DNA of 28,805 nucleotides from Citromicrobium sp. (lineage in GTDB: Bacteria > Pseudomonadota > Alphaproteobacteria > Sphingomonadales > Sphingomonadaceae), in contig QFNA01000046.1 of the NCBI GenBank assembly GCA_003248395.1, forward strand, positions 1-28,805, written 5' to 3'. The stretch's first letter is position 1. Every line of letters begins with the position of its first letter. The position numbers were made by a program, and so were the translations under genes. Below the pieces are notes generated by a model. It saw only the letters and a program-made list of their open reading frames with translations, was not told the DNA's origin and ran no database searches. Shown here one piece after another: positions 1 to 7,076 of the stretch.

Positions 1-49
1 GATTTGGGCTTCATCTTCGTTCCTTCGTCACTACGACGAAGCCCAAATC
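1..49. repeat. 12-bp perfect inverted repeat around a putative start codon
   Basis: Arms at 1-12 (GATTTGGGCTTC) and 38-49 (GAAGCCCAAATC) are perfect reverse complements separated by 25 nt. The candidate transposase ATG (15-13, minus strand) and its AAGGA ribosome site lie in the loop. A competing smaller pairing exists inside the loop (TTCGT 24-28 with ACGAA 36-40). In several IS families such leader hairpins reduce translation from transcripts that enter from outside; that role here is inference. Confidence 0.6.
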
Positions 50-99
50 CTCCTTAAATCACAACCTCAAATCTGTGCCATAGGTGCTGACGGGGGACA
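1..99 (-). mobile_element. End of an insertion sequence running off the left edge
   Basis: On the minus strand a possible terminal sequence beginning TGTCCCCC starts at 99, exactly where similarity of the neighbouring restriction gene to its family fades. Reading leftward there is a leader, a good Shine-Dalgarno-like AAGGA and an ATG at 15-13 followed by Lys-Pro-Lys, leaving the window. This looks like the 5' end of an IS with its transposase start. The IS family cannot be named from four codons. The boundary at 99 is inference, since the other end and any target duplication lie outside the window. Confidence 0.4.
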
Positions 100-347
100 G
101 TTTCGAGCTCCAACGACGCTTGAGCAGAACTTGCGCTCTTTCGTGACTTCGGAACGGGGACGATAAACCGCGATGGCCGCCGGCCGGAAACCGCAGGCTG
201 CTCGATCGGTTGCCCGTGATCATCGAGAGGGTGATGGAATGACGGGGCCGCGTATGGCGAATTCAGGATTGGTTGATCGTAAAATGTGCCTGGCACGGTG
301 CCCCCAGTAGGCATTCGAAACCGGCACATGCCAGACATCTCTGCCAA
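54..347 (-). pseudogene. N-terminal remnant of a BPTD_3080-type restriction endonuclease (type III R-subunit-like)
   Basis: The open frame codes 97 aa. Residues of about 22-70 carry the characteristic opening of this helicase/nuclease family: FYDQPILNSPY, then a L-D-D-H-G-Q-P stretch, then GRRPSRFIVPVPK. Intact members are roughly a thousand residues and carry a DEAD/helicase core and a nuclease domain; none of that is here. Family similarity appears to stop after LELE near position 100, and the last residues of the frame look like IS sequence. The gene was therefore probably cut by the insertion at its 5' end. The true start is uncertain: ATG at 347 is the longest, but family members often begin just before the FYDQP motif. 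No partner methylase is visible, so this is a dead piece of a defence system. Confidence 0.6.
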
Positions 348-964
348 CCAAATTAAGTTCTTACTGTTACTTGGTGCCTTCGAAAGTGCGTGAAGGCAAC
401 TGCAGTCTGTTTGTAGGCATCATTAGGGACTGTGTCTTTCTCAATGACCGTGAAAGACGGGTTATGGCAGCACACCGATATGAGCTACCCTACCGGGCGA
501 CCTGCTCTATCCGCTGTCGCGGACCGGGCCTGTAGTCCCGGCCCATTCGGTGACGATCAGGAGCATTTGAAAGCGGAGCGGGAATTCCTGGTGGACGCGC
601 TCTGTCCCGCGCATTCTGCGCTCCTGAGGGCGCGGCAATCATAAGCTAACCCGCAGGCACTCTTGCCTCTCTCATTGCCGGAGGCCCGCTGGCGCACTGA
701 TCGCGCGCGCAGGACCTCCGTCGGCTTCGCGCCATTGCAAGGGTGCCGATGTTCTCTGGATCGCCAGGCGATCCCTGGCGGGAACACCAGGGGCTTTGCC
801 CTCTCGTTCCCGAAACCGGAAATAGACGCCCCCGTGTGGCGGGCTTCGCCCGCTGGCCCGCGCCAGGGCATCGATTCCGGTTTTCCCTCCCCCTCCCATC
901 CTCGCCGGAAGGCAGGCCGCATGCCGCCTGTCGGATGCGGCTTTCAGCCGAAGGAGGGCAGAAA
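348..964. other. 617-bp region without a convincing gene
   Basis: Open frames here, on both strands, have arginine/serine-rich compositions typical of GC-rich shadow frames and lack good ribosome sites, so none is called. The first half (348-650) shows nothing I can name. The second half is rich in mutually exclusive hairpins, listed separately, and leads directly into the ribosome site of the 62-aa gene. Confidence 0.5.
758..883. repeat. Cluster of overlapping hairpins upstream of the 62-aa gene
   Basis: Visible pairings: GGATCGC (758-764) with GCGATCC (768-774); the competing CCCTGG (773-778) with CCAGGG (787-792); AAACCGGAA (813-821) with TTCCGGTTT (875-883), which encloses GCGGGC (839-844) with GCCCGC (848-853). 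The first two share bases and cannot form together. This could be a structured mRNA leader, a conserved non-coding island element, or a DNA site; no function is established. Confidence 0.45.
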
Positions 965-1153
965 ATGGGTGACCTGATCTTGAACTACCGCGCTTGCGGA
1001 GCCGAGTGCCGCGAGGACTGGTTGCGGATGCTGGCCAACGAGAACGGTTTGCCGTTCGGAACGGTGCAGCGTCTGGCCGAGGAACTGGGCGAGCGCGAGG
1101 ATTTCGGCGAGCTGGTCGAACAGTGCGAACTTGGCGGGATGGCGGTGCAATGA
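965..1153 (+). CDS. 62-aa island-encoded hypothetical protein
   Basis: ATG at 965 is preceded by a near-perfect ribosome site (AAGGAGGG, about 5 nt away), which decides the start against longer upstream readings of the same frame. The product opens MGDLILNYRACGAEC, is acidic and looks helical, with two cysteines near the N-terminus (residues 11 and 15) and a third near the C-terminus in an EQCELGG stretch. There is no signal peptide or membrane segment. The stop overlaps the start of the DUF3768 gene (ATGA), so the two were translationally coupled. Function is unknown. Small proteins next to DUF3768 genes are expected on plasmids and islands of this bacterial group, but I cannot assign a domain. 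Confidence 0.7.
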   Translation: MGDLILNYRACGAECREDWLRMLANENGLPFGTVQRLAEELGEREDFGELVEQCELGGMAVQ

Positions 1154-1440
1154 CCGCTGGCACTCTTTCCCGCAGTGAGCGGATTGCCCGGCTAAATGAT
1201 AGGGCACGGCAGGCGATGGGGCTTGCATGCGTTGCGGTGGCAACCGAGGGCTTTCGGACCTTAACCGACCGGCTCCATCGATGCTTCAAGCCAGACTTGC
1301 AGAATGAGCATCAGCGGTTGCGCAATCTGGCGGTGAGATCGATGCCGGCTGCCTGGGCACAGGCCATCACGCGGTCGAATTCGAGGCTGGCTTTCCCGCC
1401 TTCGAGTTCGGAAACGAACCTTCGTCCGACGCCTGCATGA
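1150..1440 (+). pseudogene. Truncated DUF3768 gene
   Basis: ATG at 1150 overlaps the preceding stop codon by four bases. The first ~37 residues resemble the start of DUF3768 proteins of alphaproteobacterial plasmids and islands: RIARLNDRAR, then a short hydrophobic strand, then TEGFRTL. The family's conserved later part (a Phe/Asp-rich, NDP-type segment) is missing. From about 1261 on, the frame simply runs antisense through the hipA stub and the 3' end of the HTH gene, so residues after about 37 are meaningless. The gene was cut at a deletion junction near 1260. DUF3768 has no known function. Confidence 0.5.
1261..1311 (-). pseudogene. hipA: 16-codon 5' stub of hipA
   Basis: The HTH gene ends in TGATG, so its stop (1313-1311) overlaps an ATG at 1311 by one base, the usual hipB-hipA arrangement. 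The following codons give MLILQVWLEASMEPVG and then TAA at 1261-1263. The L-x-V-W-L strand followed by a P-V-G matches how HipA kinases begin. The remaining ~400 residues, including the whole kinase, are absent, and the adjacent DNA belongs to a truncated gene of opposite strand. It is too short for a secure family call by itself; the coupled position after a HipB-like gene is the main support. Confidence 0.5.
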
Positions 1441-1823
1441 GCGGCAAATTCAGACTGGTTCATTTTCATGGCTTTGCGCGCGCGGCGGACCAGCGCGCCC
1501 AGTTCGGCAACTGATCTTACACGCTCGCCAGGAGGGGGAGTACGCGGTGCTTCGATTCGCGGCGCGGGCAACTTCGGAACAGAAATGCCGGAGGAAGCTT
1601 CCGACAGCTGCCGCGCGATATCAATCGCCCGCTGATACTGCGGGGTGCGTAGCTGTTCGGAAATTTTGCGTGCCGTGGCACCCGGCCCCTCGACCAGGTC
1701 GTTTATCGCACGATTGATTTTGTTGACGGAATCGAAGGCCGGATTCGTGGCAAGTTTCCGAAATGCCTGATCCTGTTCATTGAGCGCCTTCAAAAGGCGC
1801 TGGCTATCGGTCACCGGCTTCAT
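1311..1823 (-). CDS. HipB-like helix-turn-helix transcriptional regulator
   Basis: The 170-aa product has a long helical N-terminal region (about residues 1-80), a Pro-rich linker and a C-terminal Xre/Cro-type HTH (about 105-165) containing LGALVRRARKAMKMNQSEFA, GRRFVSELEGG and a last helix ending in the stop. This C-terminal HTH resembles HipB antitoxins, which bind the HipA kinase and repress their own operon. ATG at 1823 is preferred, with purine-rich GAAAGGGA upstream; a start at 1853 would add ten unlikely residues and cover an operator-like site. HipA is reduced to a stub, so the regulator is an orphan, yet its frame is intact. Four CCCGAA sites lie upstream and suggest autoregulation. 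Confidence 0.8.
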   Translation of the reverse strand: MKPVTDSQRLLKALNEQDQAFRKLATNPAFDSVNKINRAINDLVEGPGATARKISEQLRTPQYQRAIDIARQLSEASSGISVPKLPAPRIEAPRTPPPGERVRSVAELGALVRRARKAMKMNQSEFAAHAGVGRRFVSELEGGKASLEFDRVMACAQAAGIDLTARLRNR

Positions 1824-1830
1824 AGTTGTT

Positions 1831-1944
1831 CCCTTTCGGGAGCAAAGTGGCATTTCATGCCCGAAAAGTCAATAAATGATCCCGAACGGGCGCGAAACGC
1901 TTTTTGACCGATTAGACAGCGAAATTTGCTACCGTTCGGGGTCA
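1831..1944. promoter_or_regulatory. Four operator-like CCCGAA sites upstream of the HTH gene
   Basis: The core CCCGAA occurs at 1835-1840 (minus, within TGCTCCCGAAAGGG read from 1844), at 1860-1865 (plus), at 1881-1886 (plus, within TGATCCCGAACGGG, 1877-1890) and at 1934-1939 (minus, within TGACCCCGAACGGT read from 1944). Two copies share 12 of 14 bases and face each other 40 bp apart. Three are near-palindromic (CCCGnnCGGG type). They lie between the HTH start and the integrase end, where its promoter must be. Operator function is inferred from position and repetition. Confidence 0.5.
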
Positions 1945-2004
1945 TTAGCTAGATCTGCGGGTAGCGCGAGAGCCGCCGGAGTCCAAGCCAGCCGCCATCT
2001 CCGA

Positions 2005-3139
2005 TCAGCCCGCCCGCAACCCATCAAGATAGTCGCTCCACCACTGAGCCATCTTGACGCGCTCATCCCAGTAGTTCCCGCGATTATAGACCCCGCGAAT
2101 GGCGTTGCTGTCGCCGTGGGCCAGAGCACGTTCGATGGCGTCGGGATGCCAGAGACCGCTTTCGTTGAGCATGGTCGAGGCCGTTGAACGAAGGCCATGA
2201 GCCGTCACTTCGTCCTTGGTGAAGCCCATGCGACGAAATGCTGCATTGATCGTGTTCTCGCTCATGGGACGTTGGCTCGTGTGAAACGCTGGGAAGATGT
2301 AGCCCTTGCTGCCGGTAATCGATCTCAGATCTCGAAACAGTTCCAACACCTGGCTTGATAGAGGCACCACATGGGTCCGGCGCGCCTTCATCTTGCCTTC
2401 CGGAATTGTCCAGGTGGCCTTGTCCCAGTCGATCTCGTTCCACTCGCCATGGCGAAGCTCACCGGGCCGCACAAAGACATGTGGGGCAATCTTCAGGGCA
2501 AATTTGGTGGCGGGATAGCATTCGAAGTCATCGATAGCGCGAAGTAGCCCGCCCAACTTCTCGGGCTCAAGGATCGCCGCGTAGTGCCGAGCCCTTGGCG
2601 TGACCAATGCGCCCTGCAGGATCGATGTTGGATCGGTTTGGCACCGCGGTTTCCAGATTGCCTTTGGCTTCGAGCTTCTTGAGAGCCGCCAGCATTAACT
2701 GCGGATCGACATCGTTGATTGGCATATTGCCGATTGCGGGCTTGAGCAGATCAAGGAACCAGCGCGCCTTGCGCAGCGTGGCCTCCGCCCGGCCTTCCAG
2801 TTCCATCTTCTCGTCGATGTACTTGTTGGCGATGACCTCGAAGGTGTTCTCCGCACCCAGCTTGATCCTGGCCTTCTTCCGCTTCCGCTCCAGCATCGGA
2901 TCGATGCCATCGGAAACCTTGAGCCGCGCTCGGTCGCGAAGCTGGCGGGCTTGCGACAAGCTGATCTCAGGGAATGCTCCTATGGGCAGCTTCTTTTCCT
3001 TCCCGCCGAAGCGGTACTTGAAATACCAGAGCTTGGAGCCGTTCGGCTTCACCAGAAGCAGCAGCCCTCGCGAGTCGTATTTCTTGTACGACTTGTCGGC
3101 AGCCCGGAAGCCTTTGATTTCTTGCACATTGAGGCTCAT
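2005..3139 (-). pseudogene. int: P4-type tyrosine integrase, broken by an internal frame-shifting deletion
   Basis: The N-terminal frame (3139 down to about 2628) holds the DUF4102 arm-binding domain (GFRAADKSYKKYDSRGL, WYFKYRFGGKEK, PIGAFPEISLSQAR) and part of the SAM-like core-binding domain. It leaves frame after NLETA. The C-terminal frame resumes at about DPTSILQGALVTPRARHY and runs to 2005. It keeps the catalytic residues: Arg in RPGELRHGEW, HGLRSTAS, and the late His and Tyr (ALAHGD, GVYNRG). Relatives carry about 20 residues between these parts (typically with an ASRVFRYA-like helix). Only about 10 nt remain, so roughly 55 nt are missing and the frame changes. Start ATG 3139 has a GAGG site. 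The gene sits next to the tRNA-Leu 3' end, as expected for a tRNA-targeting island. Confidence 0.8.
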
Positions 3140-3141
3140 TT

Positions 3142-3281
3142 GGGGGCCTCACTTTTTGGCAAGTTGGGGCCTTTTGAGCTGGAGCCCCCAGCCGAGGCCC
3201 CCAGAGACGTTGGAACAAAGCGGAACAAAACAAGACCTCGCTTTCTGCGCTAGAGGTCAAGAATGGCAGAATTCCGCCATT
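3142..3281. promoter_or_regulatory. Repeats between the integrase and tRNA (arm-site and promoter region)
   Basis: The 177 bp between int and the tRNA contain an inverted repeat GGGGGCCTC (3142-3150) / GAGGCCCCC (3194-3202), a tandem GGAACAAA (3212-3219 and 3222-3229, with a related GAACAAA at 3310-3316), and an inverted repeat AATGGC (3262-3267) / GCCATT (3276-3281). These are plausible integrase arm sites, excisionase sites or int promoter elements. No second copy of the tRNA 3' end was found in 1-3300, so the other attachment site lies outside the window. Confidence 0.4.
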
Positions 3282-3316
3282 TCTGCAATGTTTTGGAACG
3301 TTCTGATGAGAACAAA

Positions 3317-3403
3317 TGGTGCCCAGAAGAGGACTCGAACCTCCACGCCCTTGCGAGCGCCGCCACCTGAAGACGGTGCGTCTACCAATTCCGCCATCTG
3401 GGC
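3317..3403 (-). tRNA. tRNA-Leu (CAG anticodon), island attachment gene
   Basis: The minus strand gives an 87-nt class II tRNA with an encoded CCA end. The acceptor stem GCCCAGA pairs with TCTGGGC, the D-arm is GGCGGAATTGGTAGACGC, and the anticodon stem CCGTC/GGCGG holds the loop TTCAGGT with anticodon CAG. There is a long variable arm and a T-arm containing GGTTCGAGTCC. The 3' end faces the integrase, so this gene is the likely integration target and its 3' part would be regenerated by the element. Confidence 0.95.
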
Positions 3404-3453
3404 ACATCATGCGGCATCGGTCATCGTCGGCCGGTCCGCGGGTAGGTGCGCGC

Positions 3454-3482
3454 CCCTAGCGAAGGCTGGCGATTCTTGTCAA
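3454..3482 (-). promoter_or_regulatory. Probable promoter of tRNA-Leu
   Basis: Read on the minus strand, a perfect -35 TTGACA (3482-3477) is followed after 17 nt by CTAGGG (3459-3454), about 50 nt before the tRNA 5' end. The -35 and spacing fit a sigma-70 housekeeping promoter; the -10 match is weak. Confidence 0.5.
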
Positions 3483-3586
3483 CGGGATTCGCGTGCCGGC
3501 CGGCGCGGCGTGGCGCTTGCAGGCGGCCCACCATTGGGGCAAGGGGCGCTGCAGCGGACTAACCGACACGAACGAAGGCAATTTCG

Positions 3587-4537
3587 ATGGCAAGACAGGG
3601 CGCGCTGAACGGCAAACTGGTAGTGCTGATGGGCGGGAGCGGGTTTCTCGGCAATTACGTCGCGCAGGCCCTGCTCGAACGTGGTGCGCGCCTGCGCATC
3701 GCCTCGCGCCAGCCGGAAAAGGCATTTACGCTCAAGCCGCTCGCCAATCTCGGCCAGATCCAGTTCGCCCGCTGCAATGCGGCAGACCGCGACAGCGTCG
3801 AACGCTCGCTTGCGGGAGCCGATGCCGTTGTCAATTTGGTCGGTAGCTTCGAGGGGAACCTCCAGCGCCTGATGGGCGAGGCTCCCGGCTGGATGGCGGC
3901 CGAGGCTGCGCGCCAGGGCGCGAAGTCGTTCGTGCACGTCAGCGCGATTGCGCCCGAGCCCGACGAAGACGCGCCCAATGCCTATGCCGATGCCAAGCAC
4001 CTGGGCGAGACGCGGGTGCGCGAAGCCTTCCCGGCAGCGACGATCGTCCGGCCGTCGATCATGTTCGGCAAGGACGACAATTTCCTCAACATGTTCGCCG
4101 GACTTATCGCGCGGCTGCCGATGCTGCCGGTGTTCGGACCCGAGGCCAGGCTGCAGCTTGTCCATGTCGACGATGTCGCCGAAGCCATCGCAACGGCGCT
4201 CGAAAGCCCCGGCGAGCATGGCGGGAAAACCTACGAACTCGGCGGCCCCGAACAGCTCAGCATGATGGAGATCAACCGCGCAATCGCCGACGCGCAATTG
4301 CGCAAGCGGACCTTCCTGCCGATGCCCGATGTCCTGTCGGCGGGGTTTGCTGCGCTCCCCGGCACGCCGATGGGCAGCGACCAGTGGAACCTGCTGAGGC
4401 AGGGCAATGTGGTCTCAGGCAATCATCCAGGATTTGCCAAGCTGGGGATCGAGCCGAGGCCGCTCGACCTGTTCCTCGAACGCTGGATGGTACGGTACCG
4501 CAAACACGGGCGTTTCGACCCCCGATTGAGCGCCTGA
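3587..4537 (+). CDS. NDUFA9-like atypical SDR (NAD(P)H-binding complex I-associated protein)
   Basis: A 316-aa Rossmann-fold protein. The nucleotide loop GGSGFLGNYVAQ is at about residues 16-27; a conserved VNLVGSF strand follows; the SDR Tyr-Lys pair is in YADAKHLGE (Y133, K137); then IVRPSIMFG and LVHVDDVAEAI. This is the layout of atypical (extended) SDRs of the NDUFA9/39-kDa subunit group, usual length 310-330 aa. In mitochondria this subunit binds NADPH in complex I; bacterial homologues are annotated as complex I NDUFA9-subunit-like proteins and their exact role is unclear. The ATG at 3587 follows a GAAGG site by about 10 nt. It is cytoplasmic with no signal peptide and runs divergent from tRNA-Leu and convergent with the NfeD gene. 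Confidence 0.85.
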   Translation: MARQGALNGKLVVLMGGSGFLGNYVAQALLERGARLRIASRQPEKAFTLKPLANLGQIQFARCNAADRDSVERSLAGADAVVNLVGSFEGNLQRLMGEAPGWMAAEAARQGAKSFVHVSAIAPEPDEDAPNAYADAKHLGETRVREAFPAATIVRPSIMFGKDDNFLNMFAGLIARLPMLPVFGPEARLQLVHVDDVAEAIATALESPGEHGGKTYELGGPEQLSMMEINRAIADAQLRKRTFLPMPDVLSAGFAALPGTPMGSDQWNLLRQGNVVSGNHPGFAKLGIEPRPLDLFLERWMVRYRKHGRFDPRLSA

Positions 4538-4544
4538 CTGGCGA

Positions 4545-5006
4545 TTATCGCGGAACGTCCTGCTCGATCAGCGCAATCGGCTCGACCAGCAGGTCGGTCC
4601 CGCGACTGCCGGTGATCCGCACCCGCTCGCCCACGTCGGCGTCGTTCCCGCGCGCAGTCCATTCGCTGTCGCCTATCTTGACCCGCCCCGCCCCGCTTTC
4701 GATCGCCTGAGTCACCAGCGCGGTCTCCCCGACCAGCCGCCCGGCCCGGTTGTTGAGTAGCGGATCCGACGAAACGATCGGTCGCTCGCGCAGCCACCGC
4801 TTGGCCGAAAAGACGAAAATCAGCGACAGCGAAACGAACGCGATGACCTCCATCGCCAGCGGCGGCCCGGAGACGAAGGACAGGACCGCAACCGCCAGCG
4901 CTGCCAGAGCAAGCCAGATGAGATAGACGCCCGGCACCAGCATCTCGAGCGCGGCCAGCGCCAGCCCGATGATGGCCCAGACCCAGTAGTTGTCGATCCC
5001 GTCCAT
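4545..5006 (-). CDS. NfeD family membrane protein
   Basis: A 153-aa protein with two or three hydrophobic helices (about residues 8-50 and 51-67, rich in Ala/Leu), then a soluble beta-rich OB-fold domain of the NfeD C-terminal type containing LNNRAGRLVGETALV, RVKIGDSEWTARG and GERVRITGSRG. NfeD proteins are partners of SPFH/stomatin proteins, and here the SPFH gene ends only 5 bp upstream, so the two form one operon. The pair is thought to organise inner-membrane microdomains or protein quality control. This is the short NfeD form without the serine protease domain. ATG 5006 is the natural start because the first helix begins at once. Confidence 0.88.
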   Translation of the reverse strand: MDGIDNYWVWAIIGLALAALEMLVPGVYLIWLALAALAVAVLSFVSGPPLAMEVIAFVSLSLIFVFSAKRWLRERPIVSSDPLLNNRAGRLVGETALVTQAIESGAGRVKIGDSEWTARGNDADVGERVRITGSRGTDLLVEPIALIEQDVPR

Positions 5007-5011
5007 TCAGG

Positions 5012-6019
5012 TCAGCGATCGTCGCGCGTCTGCGGGACAGCGGGGCGCCTGACGGTTTCGCGCTCGCGCCGTTCGGGAATGGCAGTGCCGGTATCGACGG
5101 TGCCTTCGGTGTCGCCGAAGGTGCCTTTGACCAGCTCGCCGATCCCGCCGAGCGAACCGATCAGCTGGGTCGCCTCGACCGGGAAAAGGATCGTCTTGGC
5201 ATTGGGGCTGTCGGCGAACTTGCCGACCGCCTTGGTATATTCCTGCGCCACGAAATAGTTGATTGCCTGGCTGCCCGAACTCGCAATGGCGTTGGACACC
5301 ATCTCGGTCGCCCGCGCTTCGGCCTCGGCTGCACGCTCACGCGCCTCGGCGTCGCGGAACTGGGCTTCGCGCTTGCCTTCCGCCTCGAGGATGGCGGATT
5401 GCTTGCGGCCCTCGGCACGCAGGATCGAACTGGTCTTGTCGCCTTCCGCCTCGAGGATTTCCGCGCGCTTGAGGCGCTCTGCCTTCATCTGGCGCGCCAT
5501 CGCCTCGGAAATGTCGGTCGGTGGGCGGATGTCCTTGATCTCGACCCGCGTGATCTTGATGCCCCAGGGCGAGGTGGCATGATCGACGACGCTCAACAGC
5601 CGGGCATTGATCTCGTCGCGCTTCGACAGCGTCTCGTCGAGATCCATCGATCCCATGACCGTGCGCAGATTGGTGGTCGTGAGCGCCATGATGGCCTGAT
5701 AAAGATTGGCGACCTCGTAAGCGGCCTTGCCTGCGTCGAGAACCTGGAAAAACACGACGGCGTCCACGCCGACCATCGCGTTGTCCGCCGTGATGATCTC
5801 CTGCCCGGGAATGTCGAGCACCTGCTCCATCATGTTCACCTTGTGCCCGACGCGGTCGATGAAGGGCGTGATGATATGCAGGCCGGGATCGGCGGCCTTC
5901 GTGAACTTCCCGAAACGTTCGATGGTGTAGACATAACCCTGCCGGACGACGCGCACCGCCATCAGCAGGAACAGCACTACCAGCAGGACCAGTAGTATCA
6001 GCGCAATCGTACCGCCCAT
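5012..6019 (-). CDS. qmcA: SPFH/Band 7 (QmcA/stomatin-like) membrane protein
   Basis: A 335-aa protein with one N-terminal membrane anchor (about residues 4-25). The SPFH domain (about 26-200) includes GYVYTIERFGKF, DPGLHIITPFIDRV, LDIPGQEIITADN and RVEIKDIRPP. A charged coiled coil rich in Glu-Ala-Lys repeats (about 200-255) leads to oligomerisation. The C-terminus is hydrophilic and ends in Arg-rich residues. Usual family length is about 300-330. It is first gene of a two-gene operon with nfeD, the common arrangement. It likely forms large membrane-bound ring or cage assemblies on the cytoplasmic or periplasmic face. The exact substrate is unknown. Confidence 0.88.
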   Translation of the reverse strand: MGGTIALILLVLLVVLFLLMAVRVVRQGYVYTIERFGKFTKAADPGLHIITPFIDRVGHKVNMMEQVLDIPGQEIITADNAMVGVDAVVFFQVLDAGKAAYEVANLYQAIMALTTTNLRTVMGSMDLDETLSKRDEINARLLSVVDHATSPWGIKITRVEIKDIRPPTDISEAMARQMKAERLKRAEILEAEGDKTSSILRAEGRKQSAILEAEGKREAQFRDAEARERAAEAEARATEMVSNAIASSGSQAINYFVAQEYTKAVGKFADSPNAKTILFPVEATQLIGSLGGIGELVKGTFGDTEGTVDTGTAIPERRERETVRRPAVPQTRDDR

Positions 6020-6116
6020 TATCCACCCCTCTCGTCAGTCTGCATGCAATGGTAACGTTGCGGGCCGAGCCTGCAAGTCAAACCCGCGGTTTTCAGTCAC
6101 GACGGCCGAAAAGCAA

Positions 6117-6980
6117 TCACAATGCTTCGCGATAGAGCGCGAGCAAGCGACCCCAGGCGCGTTCTGCCGCGGCGTGGTCATAGGCGGGTGAATCGGGAAC
6201 GCACCAGCCATGATCGGCCGGATAGACCTCGATTTCGGCATCGATCCCTGCCGCTGAGGCTGTCTGCCGCAAGGTGGCTGTCGTCTGCGGTTCTTTCGCG
6301 TCGTCATTGCGGGCCACCGCAATCAGGTACTGCGCATCTTCGTCGAGCATGCGGTGCGGGCTGTATTCGCCGTCGCGCACCAATCCCCCTCCGTGAAAGC
6401 TGGCTGCCGCCCGAACGTGCTCGTCGAAGCCCGCGCTCCAGATCGCGAATGGGCCGCCCATGCAATAGCCTTGCGACCCTATGCCGCGCCCGACATCGAC
6501 CGCGCCTTGTTCGCGCAGCCACGCCGCAGCGCGGTTGGCGTCGGCGCCGATCGCGCCCGCATTCAGCTTCTCGCGCCACGGCTTCACCTTCTCAAAGCCC
6601 TGCTGGGCGGCGAAGCTCGGGAAATCGGCAAACTGTTCGCCCGCCACGTCCCGATAATAGGGATTCATGACGAGCACTGCATACCCCTCACTGGCCAGCC
6701 GCCGCGCCATCTGGCGCTTGGCCTCGCGGATGCCGGCGATATCGGGCCACAAGATGACGCCCGGATGCCTGCCGTCACGCGGGTGGACGAAAAACCCGTC
6801 CGCTGTGTCGTTATCTGTCGCAAACGAGACAGTGCTTTCGGTCAGGGCGCCGGACTGTCCTCCCGGCATCGTGTCGATCGGAGCGCACGCCGCTGCTGCG
6901 CCCGCGATGGCGCCTGCGCCAAAGCCCCGACGGCTCAATCCCTTCCGCGCAAAATTCGCAAGGTCGGTCTCATCGCACAT
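6117..6980 (-). CDS. Exported dienelactone hydrolase family protein
   Basis: A 287-aa alpha/beta hydrolase. The N-terminus has SRRGF (16-20) followed by an Ala/Gly-rich segment and AAAC (Cys32): a twin-arginine-like signal, possibly with a lipobox, so the enzyme is probably exported. The nucleophile is the cysteine of GYCMGG (C173), as in dienelactone hydrolases. The Asp is likely in ARNDD (about 226-227) and the His in ADHGW (H257), completing the Cys-Asp-His triad. DLH enzymes open lactones of chlorocatechol breakdown, but exported homologues are often broad esterases with unknown substrate. The upstream codons from 6980 give the only reasonable start. Neighbours do not suggest an aromatic pathway. 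Confidence 0.85.
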   Translation of the reverse strand: MCDETDLANFARKGLSRRGFGAGAIAGAAAACAPIDTMPGGQSGALTESTVSFATDNDTADGFFVHPRDGRHPGVILWPDIAGIREAKRQMARRLASEGYAVLVMNPYYRDVAGEQFADFPSFAAQQGFEKVKPWREKLNAGAIGADANRAAAWLREQGAVDVGRGIGSQGYCMGGPFAIWSAGFDEHVRAAASFHGGGLVRDGEYSPHRMLDEDAQYLIAVARNDDAKEPQTTATLRQTASAAGIDAEIEVYPADHGWCVPDSPAYDHAAAERAWGRLLALYREAL

Positions 6981-7076
6981 GGCAGTCTCTCCCGTTCACC
7001 GATGTGCCGGTATCCTAGCCCGGATCGGGATCAGGACAAGGCTGAATTCGCAGCAGAAAACCGCCAGCGACAGCGA

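Noticed and set aside
432..644. 70-codon plus-strand frame in the left gap
   Set aside because: No good ribosome site, composition like a shadow frame, no recognisable motif.
557..922. 121-codon minus-strand frame over the hairpin region
   Set aside because: Arg/Ser/Gly-rich residues arise from GC-rich structured DNA; overlapping frames on both strands look alike. Possibly an over-annotated ORF in databases.
672..1289. 205-codon minus-strand frame
   Set aside because: Runs antisense to the 62-aa gene, which has a far better start.
3262..3281. Inverted repeat AATGGC/GCCATT as a terminator of the tRNA gene
   Set aside because: No T-run follows on the tRNA strand; kept only as a possible integrase or excisionase site.
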